NCBI GenBank assembly: GCA_946803715.1
Contig: CAMPET010000165.1
Location: 114,006 to 129,992, forward strand
Direction: 5' to 3'
Length of the DNA: 15,987 nt
Source of the DNA: Beroe ovata
Lineage: Eukaryota; Ctenophora; Nuda; Beroida; Beroidae
In this document: positions 8,901-15,987 of the stretch, one piece after another
Position numbering within the stretch: the stretch's first letter is position 1
Layout of the letters: each line of letters starts with the position of its first letter
Program-made: the position numbers and the translations under genes
The notes under the pieces: model-generated
Seen by the model: only the letters and a program-made list of their open reading frames with translations
Database searches by the model: none
Told to the model about the DNA's origin: nothing

Positions 8901-11900
8901 TGTGCAGCTTCAGCTTCATTAGACTCGACAATACCTGGGTAAGTGTGGGAAAAGTGATATGATATGAGAATACCGTATCACAAGGGAGTGGGAGAGTGAG
9001 ACAACCGTTGACAGAGACAGTGTGAATTGTTATTGAGACACAGTTGGAATGAGACACACAGATAGAGACACAGTGATACTATACATGGAAACTGAGACAC
9101 AGACTGGTGAGACATAGTTACCTGGCAGACAGTGGTCTTGCCACATCCTGTCTCTCCCACTAGGAGTACTGGTTCCCCGAACTGTAGGCCACGACTCACC
9201 AGGGTGAGGAGTCGCATCATACTCGCCGTGTAAACCAGCCCGGGGAACTGGGCGAGTATGGTAAGAGAGGGGGGAATTAGAGAGAGGGTGTAAGGAGAGG
9301 TCCCCCGCTGTACCTCCTCTCCGAGAGGGGGTACAGAGGGGGAATTAGGGGGGGTTGTGAAGAGGGGGTGAGGGTGCGAGCCACTGTATATAATAAGATT
9401 TGGAATGGGGTGCAAGTTACTTGTGGGGAAAGGACTCACTGCATCAGTTTTGAAGTCGAGTGCTACGCTAGAACCATTGTAAAGGACAGAGTCGATGATT
9501 TTCCGCTTGAATACCGCCTCCAGCACACCTCGTATCGTCTCCACCTCCTCGACTAGCCTCGCCTTACCCGATAACAGCATAAATCCTGTGTGGAAATGTA
9601 GAGCTGACGGCGGTCACGTGATCTGCTCGGCTTCTAATTTCTACTCGTTTATTATGTTTCTCCCGTTAACAACATTTCCTCCGCCAACGTTTACAAAGAG
9701 AAAGTGCTGAGTGATCTAGACTTGTGAACGTTTCCGATATTCGGTAGCTTAACGCTTTACAATTTGTAACTCTTGTATAAGTGTTAAACCTCGTGTCATT
9801 AGAATTTTAAAACTTATAACGTTTCAATGAATCACGTTTCCGGCTCCCAAAACAACATTGATACGTAAGTTAGTATCCGATAGAGAAAGCAATTAGGGAG
9901 AGAATGTGTACTGAGGAGGACTGACCATCACTTACCGGTTACCAAGTGACGGTCAGTACATGACTCACTCCCCCGACCTTACCGTCATTAGCTAGAGTCT
10001 GGTCCCAGTCGCACTGGCCATCACTTAACCGATACCGATCTGCCCACCGGAACAAATCCCGCAGTGTAATCAGGCCGTGACGACCAGCAAAAACTCCCGA
10101 TTTAGTCCTCTGACTCTGCGGAAAGAGGGGGGTGTCAATATGGTGTGTCGCTCAATGTGTCAACATCTTTTTTGTCAATAGCAGTCCGTGAACAGTACAA
10201 CTGCTGTATTCCGGGGGGAGATTTTATATTTCTAGTTGAGTATTTTAGGGTATTTTCTTCAGCAATTAACTCTTATGGAGGAGTCAGGAGAAGCAATTCG
10301 GTTAAAATTGATCAATAGGATATTCATGAGAACAGTGCTCTCATAACGCTTTTCATTGCTAAATATCCTAAATATCTTAAATTTAATCATTTCAAATGGG
10401 ATCACGACTAACAACACAATATAGAAACCAAAAACACAACAAAAACACATATATTTCCACACTGAAAAACACTGTCGCTAGCTACCTATCCTACAGAATG
10501 GTGAGACATTCCGCACCACCAAATTCCGCTGTTTATTAATGCCGCCACAAACGGGCGAAGGCGACGGTTCCACCACATTCACATCCTCCACTTTGATAGG
10601 AGTATGTGTGGCTGTCCGGCCTGTTTTCAGTTGTTTCGGAAACTCAACATTATGAAACGTACGTAAAACCCGGTTTTTCATGTCCGCAATTCGGAGAAAG
10701 TAGATGATGGGGTTGATGGCCGCGTTGAGAATCACACAGACCGGATTGAGAAGGATGCCGAAGTAGGTGTTGAACAGACTGCCACCAAGAGGCTGGTCCC
10801 AAATCATATTGTATATCAGATATATCCAAAATGGCATATTGAACACTATGTAAACCGCAGTGACTATCACTATGGTGATAGATGCGCGGCGTTTCAGGTT
10901 GCTCTTGACAACACACGCCAGCTGACTGATCCTGGGGCTGTGTAGAGCTGTGGATGAGCTGTGGTCACAGATACACTTGATGGAAACCCCGCAGCTGATG
11001 ATCACTGGCAGGGCGGGAAGGAGGAATGGGAGGACAAGGGTGAACATGAAGAGAGTAAAGTAGAGATCCCCCGACACCGTGCTTATATCCTCCAAATACC
11101 ACAGACAAATACCCCACAGGGGGTTAAACTCATACCTCTTCCCCCTAAAGTAGGGCAGTGATGCCTGTACCACCTGAATAACCGCCATCACTGATAATAT
11201 CACCATGGGAACGCAAACATTCACTTTCTTGAAGGGGTAAACCAGGGAATAACTCCTGAATATGCTCTGAACAGCCACTATAAACACAGAGAGGCGGGAT
11301 GAGATGTTGTAAACGAATCCCAGCATGTTACACAACACTCCGTTGCCTAGCGACGCGCCGAACCCCGGTCTAGTCCTGGCTAGCCCAAAGTGAAACATGG
11401 AGGCACAGGTGAGGAAGTCCACAGCCACCATCCACAGGTATACATTGCTGGATACCTTGTTCCGATTGCCGGCAAAGTATCGCACACTCATGAGGTTGGC
11501 AACACTACCAAACGCACAGGCAATGAGTGCTACAGAGCCGTATAGAGTATCCAGTGACGCCAGGTGGGGCAGAGCTGGCAGCGACGTGGTAATATTCATG
11601 CTCTGGATTATGGAGGGTGTAACAGAGAGTAACATATAGAGAATAGCGTACAGAGTGTAACAGGGTGTAACATCCCTAACATACAGGGTGTAACATACAG
11701 AGTGTAACAGAGTGTAACATACTGAGTGTAGCATACAGAGTGTAACAGAGTGTAACGTTCATACAGTTACAGGGTGGTTACCACGAGACAAAGAGAGTCG
11801 TGTAACGGAAATGGTAGAAAATATGCGAGTAGCGATACAGCATTTAATCGAGGTGTGAAAATAAACACATATCATCGAATAGTAGATCAAACTGTAGCAA

Positions 11901-12177
11901 TCCAATCTTGTAAACGTCATTCAATGACGACATACACAGAGCAGATGTTACCCACTACTGAGTACTGCATACTATAGGTAACTACTAACTATAGTAACTA
12001 TGGTAATTATAGTAACTATGGTAACTATAGTAACTATGGTAACTATGGTATGCAGTAGTAGATTACTAAAATATAGTGCAGGGACACCTAAACACTAAAG
12101 TACTACAAACACACGCCGTTACTAGGAGAAATACCGTAAAGCGTGAGGTGTGATAAAACTACAAACACACCTCTGAC

Positions 12178-12227
<50 letters not shown>

Positions 12228-12232
12228 NAAAG

Positions 12233-12264
<32 letters not shown>

Positions 12265-15200
12265 AAGTCCTGGGCAATGAAAGGACACATTCCCTCACAA
12301 CAAATATAGATAAGCAAACACGTGAGAGTGAGTGAGGGTCACGTGATATTTGATAAGATTAAACACAATGTGTGTATCCCTCCTCCCCTCTCTCTCTTCC
12401 ACTCATCTAATTGAAATGATTGCTTGTAAAAACAGCGTGGAAGTTGCCAAACACCAACTACACGTGAAGAGTGTTGTCAACAGATGTATGAGAAATGCAA
12501 ACAATAATATGCAAATAATGCATGAATATCACCCACACACGAGATAGTGTGCATCAGGCAAATAGAATCACACTCTGGCGATCCGTGGGGTCAACACAGT
12601 TGTGATAACCACGACAATACCATAGCAACTCAACTCACCATGGCAACACACAGAGCACGCCATAGCAACACTATGATAATACATCGAGTGCGCCATAGCA
12701 ACACATCATAACAACACAACATAGCAACACAACATAGCAACTCAACATAGCAACACAACATAGCAACACATCATAGCAACACATCTGAGCAACACATCAT
12801 AGCAACACAACATAGCAACACATCATAGCAACACATCATAGCAACACAGCATAGCAACACATCTGAGCAACACATCATAGCAACACATCATAGCAGCATG
12901 TATGGAGGTACACGGCGGAATGAGGAGTCAACATGAAACACTTCATTTGCTAATGAGGTTCCATCTGGTGAACAGCGATTGCAGGCAATTAATGAAGTGT
13001 GGAGGAGGAGCGTTAAAATGGATAATCGTAACTATAGTTACAACATAGTTACAACATAGTTACAGCTTAGCGTCATAGCAACAACATAGTTACAGCATAG
13101 TAACAACATAGTTACAACATAGTAACAACATAGGTACATCATAGTTACAACATAGTAACAACATAGTTACAACATAGTCACAACATAGTTACAACATAGT
13201 AACGACATAGTTGCAACATAGTTACATCAAAGTAACAACAATCTAGCTGAACTGTTACAACATAGCAAGAGTAACAACAATCTAGCTGTAGAGGAGTACT
13301 GTAACAACGATATTCTGGTGGTCAGAGAAGGCGGAGTAACAACGCAAGTGTCAAGGGATGCGTGTCCACGCGCGGTCATTATTACTACTATTAAACAGCC
13401 GGATTATTATTGCCGTGCCCAGAGGAAGGAGAATTACACGTGATCATGACGGCTGTCATGCAGAGGCGCACAATTAAACCCTCTCTCTCTATGACGGTAT
13501 TACACTATGTTACTATAAACTGTGGAACATTGGAACACGACATGTTACATGTTACTATTTACGCCTTCAGTTTAGTTTGCATAACTACGGCACTCAATGT
13601 AGATATGTGTAGTAGGGTCGGACTTTTGCACAAGTAATGTTACATTGTTACTTCAGAGCTTTAGAGGAGAGAGCTATGTGCATGTGTGAAATTTGCGTGA
13701 TACCAGCGTGATCTCTAAATCAGGTGGTAGTCGGGCTCGGAATACTCGAGTATAACTTGGGCTAACAAGTGCAATAGTGAGGGATAATTAACTAATTAAT
13801 TATATAATTACCTGCAGTTTCTCCATGACCACAATGATTTTCTTGCTGTAGGATTGCGGCAGTTGGCAGCGCTCCTCAATGATACTCTTTATTTCATGGA
13901 GGGGCAAATCCTCAAAGTGAAGCTCAATAAACCGGTTTCTGAACGCCCGGGAGAGAACTTTCCGACCACCGTAACTACCTGAAAGAGAGAGATAGTGGCT
14001 ACCACCCTATACCCTGTTAGAGTGTCTGGCGGTTACCATGTCGTAACAATCAGTGTGGTATCCTGTTACCACCCCTGCTCGGAATCAAGGCACCACCCGG
14101 ATCAGTGTCAATATGGTGGTACCATGCCACATTGTCACTTGTTACCTGCTGGGTTCTGTGTAGCGAATAACATGAAGTGAGGGTGAGCTTTGACCGTTGT
14201 CTGAGTTTCCGAGATGAACAACTCTCTGTTATCGTCGAGGACTCTGTTGAGAGCCTCCATTACATCAGTGGGGGCCAGGTTTAACTCGTCCAGGATAAGC
14301 CAGTAGCCGTTCCTCATAGCCTCGACCAGTAACCCTGACAGTATCATACTGTCATTGAAATACACACTGACAGTATGATACTGATATAAACACTGACCTA
14401 TTCATTACGTACACACGTACTGACAGCACACTTACCCTCTTTGAATGTAAGTTTGTTGTCACTACTGACACAGTAGCTACCCACGTACTCCTGTAGATCC
14501 GTGTGCTCATGATTGTTGATCCTGATGACCCTGGTCCTCGTTAGAGCTGCCAAATACTTCACAACTGAAGTTTTGCCGGCGCTGGTGGGGCCCTGTAGCA
14601 GCACCGGATACTGCCCGGAACTGACAGCCCGAGCCAGGTCCCTCACATTCTCCGTGACTGTGGGTGTCAGTATGTATCCGGACAGCGGTGGTGGAGTGGT
14701 GTCAGTGCCAAGTCTCAGCCAGTAGCCTCCAACTAACACGTGACTGAGAAAGTGGTGTCTAATGAGGACAAACTGTTTGAACAATGTCCTACTCTATCCT
14801 CCACTCTCCCCTCCCCCTATCCCCCCCCCACTCTCCCCTATCCCCCACTCTCCCTCCCCACTCTAACCTCTCTCCCGGTGGTTTGGGCAGGCTCTGACTG
14901 AGAATGGCGTGCATGCCCCTCTCTGGGAGGAGATGGCTTGCTATGAGCTCCCTCACACGGGGATAGCTGGCCCTGTCTAGCTGGGTCAGGAAACTCAGGG
15001 AGAAGCCCTCGTAGAGCGACCGTAACACGTTACCACATGGGTTACCACCTAGAGTGAAAGAGAGAGGAGTGTTACCACACACGCTGAATTAGGAAAGTTT
15101 GTCTATGATATTTTGGCGTATTGAGCGATCCGCCACATGGCGCAAGTAACAAGCAATCCTCCCGCCGGTATCGCATGAAAATGAGACAAAAATTTTCTTC

Positions 15201-15927
15201 GAATTTCTGATCTATCAGTAAAAGTGAAGTGGGTGATGACTCCACACTTTTGTACTTTTATTTCGATACTATTAACTTTATAATGCTCCCAAATTGTAGA
15301 AATCGCGTTGGAGCTCCCTTCACTACGCGTCACGTGGGAACTAACCGATGAACTTGAGAGCTCGACAGAGAGTGCGCACGCTGTAACACGGCTTGTGACC
15401 CAACCCGTCTGTCAGTGTAGCAGCGGCTTGCTTCCTCAGTTCAACGTACAGCCTCACCTGGGTGATAAAGTGGTGTGATTGGCTGATAGCTCTCAGCCAA
15501 TCAGAGACCTCCACAACACGTGTGTAAACGTCGTGTGATTTACCACTTTGGAGATGAGCTCGGATGGTAAGTTAAGATGGTGGAGATATTCCGCTGTGAG
15601 CGTCACCAGATCATTCTCCTCAGTCATCTCGTCCACAAATATCTGTGTGAACCTGAGCACAACAAGATGTGTGTGCGTGTGTGTTACAAGGGGGGATCAT
15701 GCTATGTAAGGATCGGGTGAGGGGTGCTAGGGATCACCGATTCAACACCCTCTCACACTATTTCCCTCACAATCCCCCCTAATTCCAGCCCTAATCCCAG
15801 GGGAACTGCCCATGAGTTGAACCTGTTCCTAATGCCGACCGGGAGGTCTCTCTTGCCGATATCTGTGGCAGGATTCATAGCGGCAAATATGCGGAAATTG
15901 GAGTGTTTCCTGACAACCTCCATCTTC
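3198..15927 (-). CDS. MDN1: Midasin (MDN1/Rea1), partial: AAA1 end through AAA5, 25 exons
   Basis: Midasin is the giant nuclear dynein-like AAA+ ATPase that strips assembly factors (Ytm1, Rsa4 in yeast) from pre-60S ribosomal particles. Exons in transcript order: 15927-15823, 15652-15544, 15457-15346, 15048-14868, 14743-14436, 14334-14146, 13978-13812, 10115-9983, 9585-9440, 9247-9122, 8934-8830 (or 8826), 8688-8538, 8432-8309, 8105-7928, 7736-7372, 7262-7146, 7001-6854, 6677-6502, 6338-6051, 5959-5747, 5505-5377, 5235-5037, 4048-3926, 3786-3633, 3443 to about 3198. Phases agree at every junction except the 11/12 boundary. The reading frame is free of stops and the exon joins reproduce family-conserved blocks such as GKKELSPALRNRF and LSEQ-DxxDLFG. 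The roughly 1,430 codons are about a quarter of a typical midasin (over 5,000 aa). The N-terminus lies to the right of the window and AAA6, linker and MIDAS domain to the left. Not VWA8: the repeated non-identical AAA modules and their signatures match midasin. Confidence 0.93.
3290..3356. repeat. GGGTGAGGGAGA-type minisatellite inside a midasin exon
   Basis: 12-bp units of GAGGGAGAGGGT and close variants. Read on the minus strand in the midasin frame they give TCCCTCACCC repeats coding alternating Ser and Pro, just after the AAA5 sensor region. This is either an exonic low-complexity loop or sequence past an unseen splice donor. Confidence 0.75.
3795..3922. repeat. (GT)n microsatellite with one N at 3869
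   Basis: About 128 bases of nearly pure GT on the + strand with a few C or A interruptions. It fills most of the midasin intron between exons 4048-3926 and 3786-3633 (CA on the transcript strand). Confidence 0.95.
4446..4596. repeat. 16-bp minisatellite GTCAGTAGTAGATCTG, left unit
   Basis: About nine head-to-tail copies with single-base variants (AAATCTG, GTGGTAGATC), ending a few bases from the splice donor of the exon copy. Confidence 0.9.
4603..4720 (-). pseudogene. Partial copy of the AAA5-insert exon, possible alternative exon
   Basis: Copies the last 39 codons of exon 5235-5037, from SPAGGDYESV to LLLSQ, with the same donor AAG|GTAATG and an open frame. It differs by K to D and L to P (SLEDEGFPS versus SLEKEGFLS). 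The original acceptor is not copied, but the junction reads TTNTTCAG|TCACC, a passable acceptor in phase 0. It could replace the full exon in frame; including both would shift the frame. It is either a dead fragment or a mutually exclusive exon. Confidence 0.6.
4880..5030. repeat. 16-bp minisatellite GTCAGTAGTAGATCTG, right unit
   Basis: Same array as at 4446-4596, in the second tandem unit. It begins six bases inside the intron after exon 5235-5037, and the exon-end flank GTAATGCTACTGAC merges into the repeat. Confidence 0.9.
5236..5372. repeat. Degenerate GT-rich microsatellite filling a midasin intron
   Basis: GTGTGT and TTTGTG runs occupy almost the whole 141-bp intron between exons 5505-5377 and 5235-5037. 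Confidence 0.85.
5588..5656. repeat. 11-bp tandem repeat CATGTGCTWRY, six copies
   Basis: Six consecutive 11-bp units at 5588, 5599, 5610, 5621, 5632 and 5643. CATGTGCTTAT-like and CATGTGCTAGC-like units alternate, giving a 22-bp higher-order period. Each unit holds an E-box-like CATGTG or CACGTG. Located in the midasin intron between exons 5959-5747 and 5505-5377. Confidence 0.88.
6051..7736 (-). CDS. MDN1: Midasin exons 15-19: AAA3 lid and complete AAA4
   Basis: Exon 7736-7372 (121 codons, the longest here) starts with the AAA3 lid VRDALTWVNFLNK, then carries a 15-bp tandem repeat giving TMTPDTMTPDT, and ends in FGAPTTAANALRIVRGFQ before AAA4. Walker A GHPGVGKTS is in 7262-7146. DMSDLFGCDLP and Walker B WILLDEMNLASQAVLE are in 7001-6854. 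LNACLDHRGEVYIPEL, sensor 1 ACMNPVNQGGGRKGLP and SFLNRF are in 6677-6502. The lid with SPWEFNLRDIRRW is in 6338-6051. The intron after 6854 contains a 33-bp copy of the preceding exon end. Confidence 0.92.
6791..6878. repeat. 33-bp exact direct repeat (6791-6823 and 6846-6878) copying an exon end
   Basis: Both copies run from CTGGTAACCTTCCAGCAC to the GAG at the other end and are spaced 55 bp start to start. The right copy is the end of midasin exon 7001-6854 with its donor; the left copy lies in the intron. The spacer is CCTGGTAAC repeats. Confidence 0.95.
7928..10115 (-). CDS. MDN1: Midasin exons 8-14: AAA2 lid and complete AAA3
   Basis: Exon 10115-9983 encodes VFAGRHGLITLRDLFRWADR, the AAA2 lid, and joins at a split Gly to FMLLSGKARLVEEVE in 9585-9440. 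AAA3 Walker A GETGCGKTT is in 9247-9122. CHMHSDTADFIGSLRPVR is in 8934-8830. Walker B MILLDEISLADDSVLERLN is in 8688-8538. Sensor 1 ATMNPGGDFGKK is in 8432-8309, and LSPALRNRFTEIWC with the arginine finger is in 8105-7928. All expected ATPase residues are seen. The join from 8309 to 8105 uses a GC donor. The 8934/8688 join is unresolved: the strong donor at 8829 is phase 0, whereas the best acceptor at 8690-8689 needs phase 1, which the weaker donor at 8825 would give. Confidence 0.92.
9308..9336. repeat. Short-loop inverted repeat in a midasin intron
   Basis: Arms 9308-9320 (CTGTACCTCCTCT) and 9324-9336 (AGAGGGGGTACAG) pair with one mismatch over 13 bp around a 3-base loop. Confidence 0.8.
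9921..9956. repeat. Inverted repeat in a midasin intron
   Basis: Arms 9921-9933 (CTGACCATCACTT) and 9944-9956 (AAGTGACGGTCAG) pair with one mismatch over 13 bp; the 10-base loop is ACCGGTTACC. Confidence 0.8.
10382..10387 (-). promoter_or_regulatory. Candidate poly(A) signal ATTAAA for the nested GPCR
   Basis: ATTAAA on the minus strand about 90 bases after the receptor stop codon, in AT-rich DNA. It is the commonest variant of AATAAA, but chance is likely in such a composition. Confidence 0.25.
10478..11599 (-). CDS. Intronless class A GPCR (373 aa) nested in a midasin intron
   Basis: Single-exon seven-helix receptor at the plasma membrane; ligand unknown. I chose the ATG at 11599 because it gives a usual short N-terminus with an N-glycosylation site (MNIT). 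The frame stays open to an ATG at 11734, but those 45 extra residues are translated minisatellite. Landmarks from M1: TM1 20-42, D61 in TM2 (VAVDFL), C90 before TM3 paired with C165 in ECL2 (GICLWY), R115 in FRS where DRY is expected, TM5 with PFLLPALP (191-198), a basic NLKRR end of ICL3, TM6 with FNMPFW (P256), and NPIIY 296-300 in TM7. The acidic residue before R115 is missing, but the TM7 motif is intact. It is a paralogue of the receptor at 88-2326. It lies on the midasin sense strand inside the 10116-13811 intron, between the exons coding the AAA2 arginine finger and the AAA2 lid. No frame break seen. Confidence 0.9.
   Translation of the reverse strand: MNITTSLPALPHLASLDTLYGSVALIACAFGSVANLMSVRYFAGNRNKVSSNVYLWMVAVDFLTCASMFHFGLARTRPGFGASLGNGVLCNMLGFVYNISSRLSVFIVAVQSIFRSYSLVYPFKKVNVCVPMVILSVMAVIQVVQASLPYFRGKRYEFNPLWGICLWYLEDISTVSGDLYFTLFMFTLVLPFLLPALPVIISCGVSIKCICDHSSSTALHSPRISQLACVVKSNLKRRASITIVIVTAVYIVFNMPFWIYLIYNMIWDQPLGGSLFNTYFGILLNPVCVILNAAINPIIYFLRIADMKNRVLRTFHNVEFPKQLKTGRTATHTPIKVEDVNVVEPSPSPVCGGINKQRNLVVRNVSPFCRIGS
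11640..11770. repeat. Minisatellite of CAGAGTGTAA / ATACAGAGTGTAAC units
   Basis: Head-to-tail, imperfect 10- to 14-bp units ending in GTGTAAC. It lies directly upstream of the nested GPCR and, on the minus strand, is open in the receptor frame as far as the ATG at 11734. Confidence 0.88.
11990..12053. repeat. 9-bp tandem repeat ATAGTAACT / ATGGTAACT
   Basis: Alternating ATAGTAACT and ATGGTAACT units, about seven copies, forming an 18-bp higher-order period. Confidence 0.9.
12180..12262. repeat. (GT)n microsatellite interrupted by NAAAGTT
   Basis: Two pure GT tracts (about 12180-12227 and 12235-12262) separated by an N at 12228 and AAAGTT. Confidence 0.95.
12655..12897. repeat. 13-bp tandem repeat ATAGCAACACATC
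   Basis: About 18 units of ATAGCAACACAAC or ATAGCAACACATC, with a recurring CTGAGCAACACATC variant at spaced positions that suggests block amplification. Confidence 0.92.
13025..13240. repeat. 11-bp tandem repeat ATAGTTACAAC / ATAGTAACAAC
   Basis: About 18 units of 11 bp in which the centre alternates between TTAC and TAAC. Related in sequence to the 13-bp and 9-bp arrays nearby (GTAAC/GCAAC core). Confidence 0.92.
13812..15048 (-). CDS. MDN1: Midasin exons 4-7: AAA1/AAA2 junction and complete AAA2 core
   Basis: Exon 15048-14868 carries NPCGNVLRSLYEGF and TQLDRASYP, typical of the AAA1 C-terminal helices. Exon 14743-14436 holds the AAA2 Walker A GPTSAGKTS after an SGYILTPTV strand, and INNHEHTDLQEYVG. 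Exon 14334-14146 holds Walker B WLILDELNLAPTDVMEALNR with catalytic DE, and sensor 1 ATQNPAG. Exon 13978-13812 holds GGRKVLSRAFRNRF with the arginine finger. All key ATPase residues are present, so AAA2 looks catalytically competent. The 101-bp intron 14435-14335 ends in an unusual hairpin. Confidence 0.93.
14339..14383 (-). repeat. 16-bp perfect hairpin at the 3' end of a midasin intron
   Basis: On the transcript strand CAGTATCATACTGTCA (14383-14368) pairs perfectly with TGACAGTATGATACTG (14354-14339) across a 13-base loop. The 3' arm ends only four bases (TCAG) before the exon starting at 14334. Confidence 0.92.
15346..15927 (-). CDS. MDN1: Midasin exons 1-3 of window: sensor-1, arginine finger and lid of AAA1
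   Basis: Exon 15927-15823 encodes FRIFAAMNPATDIGKRDLP with the sensor-1 Asn of MNPATD and a GIRNRF arginine-finger segment completed across the next junction (RF-TQIFVDEM in 15652-15544). Exon 15457-15346 encodes the lid helices with GHKPCYSVRTLCRAL. The donor after exon 1 reads AG|GTTCAA, a weak site, but the acceptor side carries the same GTTCA, so the join is fixed by frame. This module is upstream of AAA2 in all midasins, which supports the order. The Walker motifs of AAA1 lie outside the window. Confidence 0.9.
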
Positions 15928-15944
15928 CTGAAAATAACTTGTGT

Positions 15945-15950
15945 CACACA

Positions 15951-15981
<31 letters not shown>
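15945..15981. repeat. (CA)n microsatellite at the right edge
   Basis: CACACA run with one CCC interruption, in the midasin intron upstream of exon 15927-15823. Confidence 0.93.
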
Positions 15982-15987
15982 TGACCC

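Larger units (their letters stand above)
10116..13811 (-). other. Large midasin intron (3.7 kb) hosting the nested GPCR and repeat arrays
   Basis: The donor CAG|GTAATT at 13811 and the acceptor CCGCAG at 10116 join EKLQ to SQRTKSGVFAGR in phase 0, matching midasin continuity. The other resolved introns are about 80 to 1,000 bases. The intron holds the GPCR (10478-11599), minisatellites at 11640-11770, 11990-12053, 12655-12897 and 13025-13215, and a GT microsatellite at 12180-12262. The stretches 12290-12650 and 13250-13810 contain no convincing gene on either strand. Confidence 0.88.

Noticed and set aside
10259-10462. 67-codon minus-strand open frame downstream of the nested receptor
   Set aside because: AT-rich, hydrophobic by composition, most likely 3' UTR of the receptor.
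12655-13240. Regular short repeats that might be mistaken for a CRISPR array
   Set aside because: Units of 11-13 bp are contiguous with no unique spacers, and the genome is animal.
13410-13637. 75-codon + strand open frame in the large intron
   Set aside because: No domain, no helices of note, no splice context; composition like its surroundings.
14789-14867. C-rich stretch as extra midasin coding sequence
   Set aside because: The frame and family alignment join PKPPGE directly to HVLVGGYW through the donor at 14867, so the stretch is intron.

Overview
The window is animal (metazoan) genomic DNA. Its genes are split by short GT-AG introns, it is rich in GT microsatellites and minisatellites, and it encodes two rhodopsin-class GPCRs and a large piece of midasin (MDN1/Rea1), a eukaryote-only AAA+ ribosome-assembly ATPase. 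Compact introns, the distance from vertebrate midasin and the style of the receptors suggest an invertebrate, possibly an early-branching animal, but the species cannot be fixed from the sequence. Three isolated N bases (3869, 4726, 12228) all sit in repeats, as in a draft assembly.

Layout. Positions 88-2326 (+): a seven-coding-exon class A GPCR, 384 aa when spliced. Positions 2327-3197: no recognisable gene. Positions 3198-15927 (-): 25 exons of midasin, running from the end of AAA1 through AAA2, AAA3, AAA4 and most or all of AAA5. All splice phases were checked; every junction is phase-consistent except one unresolved boundary, and no stop interrupts the roughly 1,430 codons. The gene starts beyond the right edge. 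AAA6, the linker, the acidic region and the MIDAS domain must lie to the left of the window or are missing. Positions 10478-11599 (-): a complete intronless GPCR (373 aa) inside the single large midasin intron (10116-13811), on the same strand.

The two receptors are paralogues: they share TM3 and ECL2 signatures and both lack the acidic residue of the DRY motif. One has many introns and one has none, so the nested one may be a retrocopy. The first receptor may also lie in a midasin intron, antisense, if midasin continues leftwards.

Structural oddities include a tandem duplication of about 430 bp that copies the 3' half of a midasin exon, a 33-bp duplication of another exon end with its splice donor, a 16-bp perfect hairpin abutting a 3' splice site, a GC-AG intron, and several families of short tandem repeats built on GTAAC/GCAAC. 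Palindromes of the type GTTACCATGGTAAC, which match the RFX X-box, recur in the introns. The midasin and receptor products do not obviously work together; the link is genomic nesting.
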